A DNA stretch of 64,000 nucleotides. Origin: Chryseobacterium wanjuense (GTDB lineage Bacteria > Bacteroidota > Bacteroidia > Flavobacteriales > Weeksellaceae). Location of the stretch: NCBI RefSeq assembly GCF_900111495.1, contig NZ_FOIU01000001.1, positions 2,542,001 through 2,606,000 on the forward strand, in the 5' to 3' direction. A program made the position numbers and the translations under genes. The notes beneath the pieces are model-generated. The model was not told where the DNA came from and did no database searches. It saw only the letters and a program-made list of their open reading frames with translations. Of this stretch, positions 55,881 to 64,000 are shown in pieces (within the stretch, counting starts at the first letter, position 1; the number at the start of each line of letters is the position of its first letter).

Positions 55881-57023
55881 ATGGAAAGAGCAATTGTACA
55901 TATGGATCTGGATACGTTCTTTGTTTCCTGCGAAAGGCTGAAAAACTCCGAACTGGAGAAAAAGCCTGTGATCATAGGAGGTGGAGACCGTGGTGTAGTG
56001 GCGTCCTGCTCTTATGAGACCCGTTTTTTCGGAGTAAGGAGTGCAATGCCGATTAAAATGGCTTTGCGGTTATGTCCCGAAGCTAAAGTGATTAAAGGAG
56101 ATATGGAAATGTATTCCAATATGTCTCATATGGTAACGGAGATTATTCAGGAAAAAGTACCTGTTCTTGAAAAAGCAAGTATTGATGAATTTTATCTGGA
56201 TCTCTCCGGAATGGATCAGTTTTTCGGATGCTATAAATGGACGCATGAAATAGCGGAAAGCGTGCAGAAAAATACAGGATTACCGATAAGTTTTGCCTTG
56301 TCTGCCAATAAAACCGTATCAAAAATCGGGACGGGAGAATCGAAGCCTACCGGAAGATTAGAAGTCAAACAACCTGACATTCAGTCGTTTTTAAACCCAC
56401 TTTCGGTAAAGAAGATTCCTATGGTCGGCGATGTAACCTTTCAGTTACTGTCAAGGCTGGGCATCAGAACCATACAGACCCTTTCAGAAATGCCTGTTGA
56501 TGTGCTTCAGCAGTTGATTGGTAAAAGCGGAAATGAACTCTGGAAAAAAGCACACGGAATTGACGAAAATCCTGTGGTTCCTTATTCGGAAAGAAAATCT
56601 ATTTCTACAGAAGATACTTTTGCCCAGGATAGCATCGATATTCAGGGTATTCAAAGTATACTCTCAGGAATGGTTGAAAAACTCTGTTATCAGCTCCGTG
56701 CAGAGAAATGGCTGGTATCGGTAGTGGTAGTAAAACTCCGGTATTCCAATTTTGATACGGAAACCAAACAATGCCGAATTCCTTACACCTCAGCTGACCA
56801 CACCTTGCTCAGGTATGTTTTGGAACTCTTTAAAAAAGTATATACCAGACGTATGAGAATAAGACTGGTCGGCGTAAAGTTTACAGGATTGGTTCACGGA
56901 TGCCATCAAATGGATCTCTTTGAAGATACGGAAGAGCTGATATCACTGTATCAGACAATGGATAAAATCAAGAACAGGTTTGGAACTTCAAGTGTAGGAA
57001 GAGCCTCAGGTTTATTAAAATAA
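55881..57023 (+). CDS. Y-family DNA polymerase (DinB-like)
   Basis: 380 residues. Palm motifs IVHMDLDTFFVSCERLKN (first catalytic Asp), SCSYETRFFGVRSAMPIKMALRLCP, and EKASIDEFYLDLSGMDQFF (second catalytic acidic pair), a helix-hairpin-helix thumb (NPLSVKKIPMVGDVTFQLLSRLGIRTIQTLSEMP) and the little-finger domain. It performs error-prone translesion synthesis. It is followed 7 bases later by a DnaE-type polymerase, the ImuB/DnaE2-like partnership seen in SOS mutagenesis cassettes. The C terminus matches DinB length and lacks an ImuB extension. Confidence 0.88.
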   Translation: MERAIVHMDLDTFFVSCERLKNSELEKKPVIIGGGDRGVVASCSYETRFFGVRSAMPIKMALRLCPEAKVIKGDMEMYSNMSHMVTEIIQEKVPVLEKASIDEFYLDLSGMDQFFGCYKWTHEIAESVQKNTGLPISFALSANKTVSKIGTGESKPTGRLEVKQPDIQSFLNPLSVKKIPMVGDVTFQLLSRLGIRTIQTLSEMPVDVLQQLIGKSGNELWKKAHGIDENPVVPYSERKSISTEDTFAQDSIDIQGIQSILSGMVEKLCYQLRAEKWLVSVVVVKLRYSNFDTETKQCRIPYTSADHTLLRYVLELFKKVYTRRMRIRLVGVKFTGLVHGCHQMDLFEDTEELISLYQTMDKIKNRFGTSSVGRASGLLK

Positions 57024-57030
57024 GTATAAG

Positions 57031-60000
57031 ATGTTTCTGAATTGTCATTCTTACCATAGCCTAAGGTATGGAACCATTTCTATTAAAGAACTGGTTAAGC
57101 AGGCTGTACGTTTTAATATTAAAACTTTGGCCCTTACGGATATCAATACCGTTACGGGGATCTATGATTTCTATAAACTTTGTCGGGATCATAATATCAA
57201 ACCGATCGTCGGAGTGGAAATACGGGTTCAGGATGAACTGTATTATATCTGCCTGGCCAAAAATCAAAAAAGCATTGCAGAAGTCAACAGGCTTTTAACC
57301 GCATATAACTGTGAAGACATTGAAATTCCTAAAGCCAATCCTGATTTTACAGATACTTTTGTGATTTATCCCCTGGAAAATATTCCTGAAAAATTAGCAG
57401 ATCATGAATTTATAGGCATCAGAAAGAATCAGTTAAACCTTTTGATTAAGCCGGAATTAAAACAGTTCATTCATAAAATGATTATTCTTCATCCAGTCAC
57501 CTTTACTACTCCTGAAGAATATGAGCTTCATAAAATAGTAAGGGCTATTGATCATAATACATTAATCAGTAAGCTCACAGAAGCTGATTACTGTAAAGAC
57601 AACGAAATGTTTACTGATAAAAAAGAGCTTCTGGCTCAATTTTACCATGAGTCACAGATCATTGAGAACACAAAATATATTGTCAATAGCTGCCATTTTG
57701 ATTTTGATTTTTCAACACCTAAAAACAAAAAGCATTTCACTGACAGCAGGGAAAATGATTTTGAGCTTTTAAAGAAGTTAGCGTATGAGGGACTTTCAAA
57801 AAGATACTCCGGGGATAACCTACAGGCAAAAGCAAGACTGGATAAAGAATTGGGGGTTATTGACCAGCTTAATTTCTGTGCTTATTTTCTCATCACCTGG
57901 GATATTATACAATACAGCAACCGGATGGGATTTATGCATGTAGGAAGAGGCAGCGGTGCTAATTCCATTGTCAGCTACTGCATCGGAATTACCGATATAT
58001 GTCCTCTGGAACTTGATCTGTATTTTGAACGGTTTTTAAACCTCAACCGGAAAACGCCTCCAGATTTTGACATTGACTGGAGCTGGCAGACCAGGGATAT
58101 TATCCTTGAATATATTTTTGATAAATATGGTAAAGACCATGTTGCCTTCTGTGGAACCAATGTTGAATTTAAATACCGTTCTATTTTCCGGGAAGTAGGA
58201 AAAGTATTCGGACTTCCAAAAGAGGAACTCGACATCCTGGCAACAAAACCAATTCAGGAACATGATAACAATTCGGTATTCAAACAGGTTCATTACTACG
58301 GAAAGCTTTTGGAAAAGTTTCCTAACCAGAGAAGCATGCACTCCTGTGGAATTCTGATCTCAGAAGAACCTATCACCAATTATTCAGCACTCGAAATGCC
58401 TCCCAAAGGTTTTCCGATCGTACAGTTTGATATGTACACTGCTGAAGAGATTGGCCTTGAAAAATTTGATATTCTCTCACAAAGAGGGTTAGGAACTATA
58501 GATGACACTGTAAAGCTGATTAAGGAAAAAAGAGGAATTGATATCGATATCCGGGACACTTCTCTCTCAAAAGACGAAGCCCGATGCAATGAATTCTTAA
58601 GTTCCGGAAAAACCATCGGCTGTTTTTATATTGAATCTCCTGCCATGAGAGGATTACTCCGAAGACTGAAATGCGACAACTATAAAGTACTGGTAGCTGC
58701 CTCTTCCATTATTAGACCCGGCGTAGCTCAAAGCGGAATGATGCGGGAATATATTTTCAGGCATAACCATCCTACAAAATTTGAGTATTTCCATGAGGTT
58801 TTTGAAAAAGAACTGGGAGAAACCTATGGTATTATGGTGTATCAGGAAGATGTTATCAAAATTGCGCTGCATTTCGGAGGATTATCTGCTCCTGATGGTG
58901 ACGTACTGAGAAGAGCCATGAGTGGTAAAGGGCGATCTTTATCTGCATTACAGAAAGTAAAAGACAACTTCTTTGAATCCTGTAAAAATCTGGGACATCC
59001 TGAACAATTATCCATGGAAGTATACCGGCAGATTGAATCTTTTGCAGGATACTCGTTTTGCAAAGCTCATTCTGCTTCTTATGCAGTTGAAAGCTATCAG
59101 AGTTTATACCTTAAGGTCTACTATCCTATCGAATTCATGGTCTCCGCTATTAATAACGGCGGCGGATTCTACAGAACGGAAGTCTATATTCATGAGGCCA
59201 AGATGTCGGGAGCTACTATCCATAATCCCTGTGTCAATTTAAGTGAATATCAGACGACTGTTTATGACTCTGATGTTTATTTAGGATTGATGCATATTGA
59301 AAAACTGGAAACGAGATTAGCACAGTTGATTCCTGAAGAAAGAGCTCAAAATGGAGAATATACTTCACTGGAAAACTTTGTGAAAAGAATTCCTATTGGT
59401 ATTGAAACACTACAAATTTTAATCTTTATCGGAGCATTCCGCTTTACCGGAAAACAGAAGCATGAGCTGCTGATTGAATCAAGATTTCTTCTGGGAACTC
59501 ATAAAATTGCTTTCAGGCATCTGACTTTACTGGACGAGCCCCAAAAATATTATCAGCTTCCTTCTATAGAAAGAAACCGGTTTGAAGATGCTTTTGATGA
59601 AATAGAAATAGTAGGTTTTCCTGTTTCTTTCAGTCCTTTTGATTTGTTACAGACCCGATACAGAGGTTCCGTTTTAGTAAAAGATTTATTGAGGTTTCAT
59701 AAACAACAGGTTAAAATGCTCGCTTATCTTATTTCAAGAAAACATGTTCCCACCAAAAAAGGAACGATGTATTTCGGAACCTGGATTGATGCTCAGGGAG
59801 AATATTTTGATACTGCTCATTTTCCAAACAGCCTTGAAGAATATCCTTTTCAGGGTGGCGGGTGTTATCTTCTATTGGGAACCGTAGAGGTCGATTCTCA
59901 TTTTCCTACTGTTACCATTCATAAAATGGCCAAAATGCCTTTTATTCCGGATCCAAGATATTCTATGGATGAAGAAAAATCATTGGAAGCCCAGCGTAAT

Positions 60001-60114
60001 TTGCATGAGGATATCAGTATGACTTTTAGGAAACCTTATCCCCAGGAACATGAAATTGGATTGCCAAGATATAAAACGCTGTACGAAAATTTAATTAATA
60101 TAACTAAGGTTTAG
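57031..60114 (+). CDS. DNA polymerase III alpha-type (DnaE2-like) polymerase
   Basis: 1027 residues, close to the DnaE2 length. PHP domain (HSYHSLRYGTISIKELVKQAVRF, ALTDINTVTG, with several canonical His replaced, so not a proofreader), palm with GRGSGANSIVSYCIGITDICP and the catalytic PDFDIDWSW, then thumb and fingers (IESPAMRGLLRRLKC, VYQEDVIKIALHFGG, SFCKAHSASYAVESYQSLYLKVYYP) and an HhH/OB C-terminal part. Likely an error-prone replicative-type polymerase serving the adjacent Y-family protein after damage. Its stop overlaps the convergent gene at 60104 by 11 bases. Confidence 0.9.
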   Translation: MFLNCHSYHSLRYGTISIKELVKQAVRFNIKTLALTDINTVTGIYDFYKLCRDHNIKPIVGVEIRVQDELYYICLAKNQKSIAEVNRLLTAYNCEDIEIPKANPDFTDTFVIYPLENIPEKLADHEFIGIRKNQLNLLIKPELKQFIHKMIILHPVTFTTPEEYELHKIVRAIDHNTLISKLTEADYCKDNEMFTDKKELLAQFYHESQIIENTKYIVNSCHFDFDFSTPKNKKHFTDSRENDFELLKKLAYEGLSKRYSGDNLQAKARLDKELGVIDQLNFCAYFLITWDIIQYSNRMGFMHVGRGSGANSIVSYCIGITDICPLELDLYFERFLNLNRKTPPDFDIDWSWQTRDIILEYIFDKYGKDHVAFCGTNVEFKYRSIFREVGKVFGLPKEELDILATKPIQEHDNNSVFKQVHYYGKLLEKFPNQRSMHSCGILISEEPITNYSALEMPPKGFPIVQFDMYTAEEIGLEKFDILSQRGLGTIDDTVKLIKEKRGIDIDIRDTSLSKDEARCNEFLSSGKTIGCFYIESPAMRGLLRRLKCDNYKVLVAASSIIRPGVAQSGMMREYIFRHNHPTKFEYFHEVFEKELGETYGIMVYQEDVIKIALHFGGLSAPDGDVLRRAMSGKGRSLSALQKVKDNFFESCKNLGHPEQLSMEVYRQIESFAGYSFCKAHSASYAVESYQSLYLKVYYPIEFMVSAINNGGGFYRTEVYIHEAKMSGATIHNPCVNLSEYQTTVYDSDVYLGLMHIEKLETRLAQLIPEERAQNGEYTSLENFVKRIPIGIETLQILIFIGAFRFTGKQKHELLIESRFLLGTHKIAFRHLTLLDEPQKYYQLPSIERNRFEDAFDEIEIVGFPVSFSPFDLLQTRYRGSVLVKDLLRFHKQQVKMLAYLISRKHVPTKKGTMYFGTWIDAQGEYFDTAHFPNSLEEYPFQGGGCYLLLGTVEVDSHFPTVTIHKMAKMPFIPDPRYSMDEEKSLEAQRNLHEDISMTFRKPYPQEHEIGLPRYKTLYENLINITKV

Positions 60115-60886
60115 CCATTTCAAGGTCTAACTTTATGCTTGTGTGCTTTGATAGCCAACCCTCTATTGATTTCATCAACATATTCTTTCGATCGATAAAT
60201 TCCTCTACAGTAACGGCAGGAAACATTACAAAAAAAGAATCATCAATTGCATGTTCATAACTCATTTTAACATAATTTTCATAGCTGAATTCAATTTCCT
60301 CATCTACGGCATATAAATCAAACAACTTCAAATGGCTTTTAATTTCAGACGGTAGTAAATAGTTGTTCATAAAAATCCTTAATGGTTGTAAAAACAAAAG
60401 ATAATCATCACTATTAACAGCTATTTTCTTTGGATACATTCTATTAAATACCGGATCATTTTTGAGATCTTCTTCTATATTGATAAAACGTAAGAAATAT
60501 TTGATCTCCCCAGTATGAATTGTTAATGATTTACCTTTGATCTGATCGATTAATTCGAAAACTTTAGCCGTTTGTTGTTCTATCAATTTACTATCCATTC
60601 CATACTTTTGATAAAGTGATAATGCAATTATCATCGTTATTAGTGTTGCAGAAGCTCCTAATGCTGTGAAAGCTGTTGCAAAAACAGAATTAAGGGAATC
60701 ACTACCCGATCTGATCAAAAATGGTAGAATAAAAACGACTGCACAGATAAAAATACTTCCTAAGTCCCTTATATTGGTGGGAAATGGTTTATCCTTACAA
60801 GAGAAGCCTGTGTATTTTAACCAATAATAAAAGGATAATGGATTTTGAAGATTATTACCTGCACACTCTTTTACCGGCTGAATCAT
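60104..60886 (-). CDS. Hypothetical two-helix membrane protein
   Basis: 260 residues. Two membrane helices (about residues 46-63, SIFICAVVFILPFLI; 70-91, FATAFTALGASATLITMIIALSLY), then a cytosolic tail of about 165 residues (KLIEQQTAKVFELIDQIKGK, IKYFLRFINIEEDLK, VMFPAVTVEEFIDRKNMLMKSIEGWLS). No family recognised; this layout with two helices and a charged tail is frequent in defence and stress modules. The start region overlaps a decayed ORF on the other strand by 49 bases, so the first residues are uncertain. Confidence 0.6.
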   Translation of the reverse strand: MIQPVKECAGNNLQNPLSFYYWLKYTGFSCKDKPFPTNIRDLGSIFICAVVFILPFLIRSGSDSLNSVFATAFTALGASATLITMIIALSLYQKYGMDSKLIEQQTAKVFELIDQIKGKSLTIHTGEIKYFLRFINIEEDLKNDPVFNRMYPKKIAVNSDDYLLFLQPLRIFMNNYLLPSEIKSHLKLFDLYAVDEEIEFSYENYVKMSYEHAIDDSFFVMFPAVTVEEFIDRKNMLMKSIEGWLSKHTSIKLDLEMAKP

Positions 60887-61160
60887 TTTTTCAGAAAGTT
60901 CTTCTCAATACAGTATTTAATGATATTATTGTTAATGATGATAAAAGAGCTGTCATTGAAAAAAACTTTTTAATAAAGAGCAGTACAATGACCAGTTCAT
61001 TGAAAACTTAAAATTTTACAACAATCTATTTATCAGTAAAATAAATGATAAAACAAATAAAAATTTTCTACAATATATAAATGACAGCTATCTGCTTCCT
61101 TTACCGGAAATTGATGAAATTGAACGGGAACTCGGAAGAAATAACAGCCAGAATAATTGA
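60838..61160 (+). pseudogene. Frameshifted hypothetical ORF
   Basis: ATG 60838 opens MDFEDYYLHTLLPAESFFQKVLLNT and closes early at 61011. A reading frame offset by one base continues with NKEQYNDQFIENLKFYNNLF to a TGA at 61158-61160, ending EIERELGRNNSQNN. Adding one T in the T5 tract near 60967-60973 joins the two into a smooth charged helical protein of about 107 residues. So it appears to be a gene broken by a single-base loss in a homopolymer, or a sequencing error. No family recognised. Confidence 0.5.
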
Positions 61161-61566
61161 TAAAAAGCCTATCAGAATTTGTAAACAAATGCATTAATGT
61201 TCTTTCCCGCACCCACAAACAACATCATTTTCCTTTATCGTACGCTCCTTTAATTGGTTAATAATTTAGTTTTTGTTACCACTTTTTGCAAGATGTAAAA
61301 TCGTTCTGCCTATTGGTCCGGTTTTGTATCCCATTTTGTAATTTTAGGAATAGGCCACGAAATTTGTCATATAAATCGTGACTTATTTTGATCTAATTAT
61401 AAAGTTTCTTGAATTCTTACAAATAAACCGTTCTAATCACTTTAAACATAATTCTTTTTATATTCTGGAAATAATTATGCTTATCTTTAATATTAACAAA
61501 AAAATAGATTTATACTAACTAAACAAAAAAATGAAACCCAACTAATTCATCAGAAAAAAAATAATC
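61161..61566. other. Non-coding gap, probable island right-hand margin
   Basis: AT-rich with no convincing ORF, tRNA or copy of the tRNA-Leu 3' end. Composition shifts gradually. The right boundary of the island could lie here, but no repeat marks it. Confidence 0.35.
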
Positions 61567-62121
61567 ATGAATATTAAGATAACATATAGAAATAATTTTT
61601 CTGTTCATTACATAGCAGCCCTATTTTTTATTTTTATTGTGGAAATGAATCTAAAAAGTCAGACACCTGAAGAAATTATATTGAAAAAAAAAATTACCTT
61701 ACCTGAAGTGTCAATATCACTGGGAAATTATACTAACCTAGTAAGAAGCGGAAATCTTATCTACTTATCTGGTAAAGGTCCTCTGCGATCGGATGGAAAA
61801 TACATCAATGGAAAAATAGGAAAAGATTTAAATATCGATCAGGGATATGAAGCCGCACGATTATGTGGCCTTGCGCAGATTTCAGCTTTAAAAAAAGAAT
61901 TAGGAGACTTATCAAAAATTAAAAGAATTATAAAAGTTACCGCTTTTGTAAATAGTACCGATTCTTTTACTGATCAACCTAAGGTTGTTAATGGATATTC
62001 AGATTTGATGACTGAAATATTTGGCAATAAAGGAATTCATGCTCGTTCTGCTGTGGGGGTCTCAAGTCTGCCATCAGGATGGCCGGTAGAGGTAGAAATG
62101 ATTGTAGAGATAGAACCCTAA
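61567..62121 (+). CDS. Exported RidA/YjgF-family protein
   Basis: 184 residues. An N-terminal signal (VHYIAALFFIFIVEMNLKSQ, about residues 14-33) precedes a RidA-like domain: VSISLGNYTNLVRSGNLIYLSGKGPL, GYEAARLCGLAQISALKKELGDLSKIKRIIKVTAFVNST, GIHARSAVGVSSLPSGWPVEVEMIVEIEP. The conserved Arg of the active cleft is present in HARSAVG. Cytosolic RidA deaminates reactive imines/enamines; a secreted form is of unknown purpose. Monocistronic. Confidence 0.85.
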   Translation: MNIKITYRNNFSVHYIAALFFIFIVEMNLKSQTPEEIILKKKITLPEVSISLGNYTNLVRSGNLIYLSGKGPLRSDGKYINGKIGKDLNIDQGYEAARLCGLAQISALKKELGDLSKIKRIIKVTAFVNSTDSFTDQPKVVNGYSDLMTEIFGNKGIHARSAVGVSSLPSGWPVEVEMIVEIEP

Positions 62122-62299
62122 GCAAATTTCAAATACCCCCAACTCATTAAAAAAATGGAGAATATTTTATCAAAGCTCTCAATTATCAAAAAGTTAATTT
62201 ATTCAACTTTTCAATAGATAAGGTTTACAGGTAGCTAAATCCATAGAAGATTATAAGTTTATCCTGAGAATGCAATATGGAGGTAAGAACTTTAGAATA

Positions 62300-63190
62300 C
62301 TAATGTTGTATTCCGTAGTATTGCTTTCGGAAAGACTCTGGAGTATGTCCCGTAGCTTTCTTAAAAAATTTCACAAAATTAGAAGAATCATGATAATTTA
62401 GCTTTTCAGCTATCGCCGAAACAGAAAGATTAAAATTAACTAGTAGTCTCTTAGCTTCCAATATTATCCTGTTCCGAATTATTTCACCCGCCGATAAATT
62501 AACCTGTTGCTTACATACAAAGTTTAAATGGCTAGGTGTTATATGCAACAAAGCTGCATAATCTTTGGGCATCTTAAACTCCAAAAAATTAAGTTCAATT
62601 TGCTCAACGAATTTTTTAAAAAGCAATGAGTTAAAGTTGTTTTCTGTAAAATAATGTTTATTTTGAATTTCCCGGCTGGCTAGGGCACATATCTGTAAAA
62701 TAGTAGCAGCGATACTAATTTGAGAATTACGGCTTATTTCGGAAAATGATTCTGCAATAATTTGTTGAAAATAATTGTTGATTTCATCTTTCTGATCATC
62801 AGGTAAAATAACCTTTTGCTCATCATGAAAAATATTAAAAAAAGGAAATTCATCAATCAGGGAAGAACTGATTTGCAATTGATCAAAAAAAGTTGGAGCA
62901 AAGTTAATGACATACCCTTCAACTGATGGATCTAAATCCCAACTATGCACCTGTCCTGGCCTCATAAAAAAAATGCTGTGAGGCATTATCTTGTACGTTT
63001 TAAAATCTATAATATTCTCGCCTCCTCCGCTGATAAAATAGGTTACATGATAGAAGGAGTGCCGATGAACCGTCGTAGTCTTGGGATTTCCCGGCAAATA
63101 ATCTGAGAATTGATCAATGCTGAAAACCTCCTTAATCGAATGGCACGTTGACATATTATTTATATCAAAGGTTGGATACAAATCTTTCAT
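62300..63190 (-). CDS. AraC-family transcriptional regulator
   Basis: 296 residues from ATG 63190 (MKDLYPTFDINNMSTCHS). N-terminal cupin-like ligand domain (HRHSFYHVTYFISGGGENIIDFKTYKIMPHSIFFMRPGQVHSWDL), C-terminal double HTH (KDYAALLHITPSHLNFVCKQQVNLSAGEIIRNRIILEAKRLLVNFNLSVSAIAEKLNYHDSSNFVKFFKKATGHTPESFRKQ). It senses a small molecule and regulates nearby or distant genes; the RidA gene is on the other strand 178 bases past its 3' end. The longer frame to 63220 is less likely. Confidence 0.88.
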   Translation of the reverse strand: MKDLYPTFDINNMSTCHSIKEVFSIDQFSDYLPGNPKTTTVHRHSFYHVTYFISGGGENIIDFKTYKIMPHSIFFMRPGQVHSWDLDPSVEGYVINFAPTFFDQLQISSSLIDEFPFFNIFHDEQKVILPDDQKDEINNYFQQIIAESFSEISRNSQISIAATILQICALASREIQNKHYFTENNFNSLLFKKFVEQIELNFLEFKMPKDYAALLHITPSHLNFVCKQQVNLSAGEIIRNRIILEAKRLLVNFNLSVSAIAEKLNYHDSSNFVKFFKKATGHTPESFRKQYYGIQH

Positions 63191-63256
63191 CCTTTTTTTA
63201 TTCCTCAATAAAAATAACAATTTTTTTCCTAAAACGTACGATAAATTACAGTAACA

Positions 63257-63282
63257 AAAAAGCCTGAAATCTCAGGCTTTTT
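63257..63282. terminator. Terminator at end of cco operon
   Basis: AAAAAGCCTGA (63257-63267) pairs perfectly with TCAGGCTTTTT (63272-63282). It lies after ccoQ on the minus strand and upstream of the araC-type gene. Confidence 0.8.
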
Positions 63283-63384
63283 AACAATAATCAAAATATA
63301 ATCTATTATAAAAATAACACTTCTAAAAAAGAATTTATAAAGCAGCAATGCTTACTAATTATCGTCTTCATCAAGAGGTAAATT

Positions 63385-63534
63385 TTATACCTCCTTATAA
63401 TAATTTTTAGATTTGCTAAGTACTAAAATGATCAATGCAATAAAAAAAATCATAAATAAAAGTAGGGTTATTGCTTGATAAAGACCTGTGTTTTCTGAAT
63501 TAGCTAAAAAATCTTTGAAATTCTGAGGAATCAT
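63385..63534 (-). CDS. ccoQ: Cbb3 oxidase small subunit CcoQ-like, possibly shortened by a stop
   Basis: 49 residues: MIPQNFKDFLANSENTGLYQ, one membrane helix (AITLLLFMIFFIALIILVLS), short tail KSKNYYKEV, TAA at 63385-63387. The frame stays open after the TAA for nine codons reading NLPLDEDDN to a TAG at 63355-63357, an acidic tail typical of CcoQ in this group, so GAA to TAA looks like a nonsense change. CcoQ stabilises the cbb3 cytochrome oxidase in the inner membrane. It starts 12 bases after ccoNO; no ccoP follows. Confidence 0.7.
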   Translation of the reverse strand: MIPQNFKDFLANSENTGLYQAITLLLFMIFFIALIILVLSKSKNYYKEV

Positions 63535-63546
63535 AGCTATTACTTT

Positions 63547-64000
63547 TTAATTGTTACTTACTGTTTTCACTTCGGTTGTCTTAATATCCGTTCCTAACCT
63601 TTGAAGATAAGAGATCAATGCAACAATCTCCTTTCTTTCTAATTCACCTTTAGGTCTTCTCGCATAAGCTTCCTTTAAATCATTAGCCTCTGAGAAAATT
63701 TCTTTTACAATAGTTGCCGCCTGATTATCGACCCAAGTATTCGCAGAGTCAATCTGAGTTTTTGTATAGGGAACATTATAAACTGTTTTCATAAACAAAA
63801 TTTTATCAACTGTTTTAGATCTGTCCAGATCATTGCTGATAAGCCATGGATATCTTGGCATAATTGAACCTGCCGAGGTAGATCTTGGATTATACATATG
63901 TTTATAATGCCACGAACTTGGATTTTTACCTCCTTCTCTATGTAAATCAGGTCCGGTTCTTTTTGAGCCCCATAAAAAAGGTCTGTCATAAACAAATTCC
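63547..64000 (-). CDS. ccoO: Cbb3-type cytochrome c oxidase, CcoO part (5' end outside window)
   Basis: 151 codons visible, running off the right edge. EFVYDRPFLWGSKRTGPDLHREGGK, NPSSWHYKHMYNPRSTSAGSIMPRYPWL and ALISYLQRLGTDIK are diagnostic of CcoO, the mono-haem subunit; the Met in SIMPRYPW is the expected axial haem ligand. In flavobacteria CcoO is usually fused to CcoN, so the missing part may be the catalytic subunit I. It acts in the inner membrane in low-oxygen respiration. Followed by ccoQ. Confidence 0.9.
   Translation of the reverse strand, partial: EFVYDRPFLWGSKRTGPDLHREGGKNPSSWHYKHMYNPRSTSAGSIMPRYPWLISNDLDRSKTVDKILFMKTVYNVPYTKTQIDSANTWVDNQAATIVKEIFSEANDLKEAYARRPKGELERKEIVALISYLQRLGTDIKTTEVKTVSNN

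Noticed and set aside
58036..58341. Antisense open frames within the DnaE-type gene
   Set aside because: The polymerase reading frame is intact with all family motifs; antisense frames are by-products.
60115..62300. Copy of the tRNA-Leu 3' end marking the right attachment site
   Set aside because: No match to the T-arm/acceptor sequence was found by eye in this stretch.
41401..64000. CRISPR array or insertion sequence in the island
   Set aside because: No regularly spaced repeats and no transposase genes were seen.

Overview
The window looks like chromosome from a flavobacterium of the Chryseobacterium/Elizabethkingia type (Weeksellaceae). The evidence is the low GC content, the exported proteases carrying type IX secretion (T9SS) C-terminal sorting domains, start-site regions with the Bacteroidetes promoter form TTG/TTTG-N17-21-TAnnTTTG instead of Shine-Dalgarno sequences, SusC/FecA-like TonB-dependent proteins, and the gene families themselves (Bacteroidetes-type Ald, fused-type cbb3 oxidase, DUF1800/DUF1501 pair).

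Layout. 1-9 kb: two tandem T9SS metzincin proteases (the first cut by the window edge), tsaE, ald with a small anchored protein, a LytS/LytR-type two-component pair, and a KefB-like antiporter. 9-18 kb: tyrA behind what looks like a Tyr-codon attenuator, sdaA and amt (nitrogen/amino-acid metabolism), an alpha/beta hydrolase, two YceI paralogues, glucokinase and an outer-membrane barrel. 18.5-21.2 kb: DUF1800/DUF1501. 21.4-28.4 kb: an RNA-repair locus (WYL regulator, HopJ-like protein, RtcB ligase, two RlaP-type nucleotidyltransferases, an R2K-type ATP-grasp protein, a possible primase-like protein and an unknown). 28.5-41.4 kb: MarR plus TonB receptor, cold-shock protein with a long leader, pnp, rpsO, mgtE, a periplasmic-binding-type metal receptor, a GAF/fRMsr-like protein, a conserved unknown and an MBL hydrolase.

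41.45-about 61 kb is an acquired island beginning inside tRNA-Leu(CAA). Its left end holds a decapitated serine recombinase whose stop codon lies in the tRNA antisense, then an unusual structured non-coding stretch. It is followed by an AT-rich defence cluster: a small HTH protein, a Shedu-like DUF4263 nuclease, a HEPN/ApeA-like protein, and an AAA ATPase with a subtilase (IetAS-like) arranged tail to tail. Next comes a topB-DUF3945-HTH module typical of Bacteroidetes conjugative elements but without transfer genes in view, and a mobile DNA-damage cassette (AlkB, LexA-like repressor, Y-family polymerase, DnaE-type polymerase). The right boundary is unclear; decayed ORFs lie near 60.8-61.2 kb.

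61.5-64 kb: an exported RidA protein, an AraC regulator, and the 3' end of a cbb3 oxidase operon (ccoNO, ccoQ). Here ccoQ carries an in-frame TAA before its acidic tail, and the operon ends in a terminator without ccoP.

The points most worth checking are the tyrA attenuator, the structured RNA-like region at the island's left end, the primase-like protein in the RNA-repair locus, and the convergent ATPase/subtilase pair. All calls come from reading the sequence; no database search was run.
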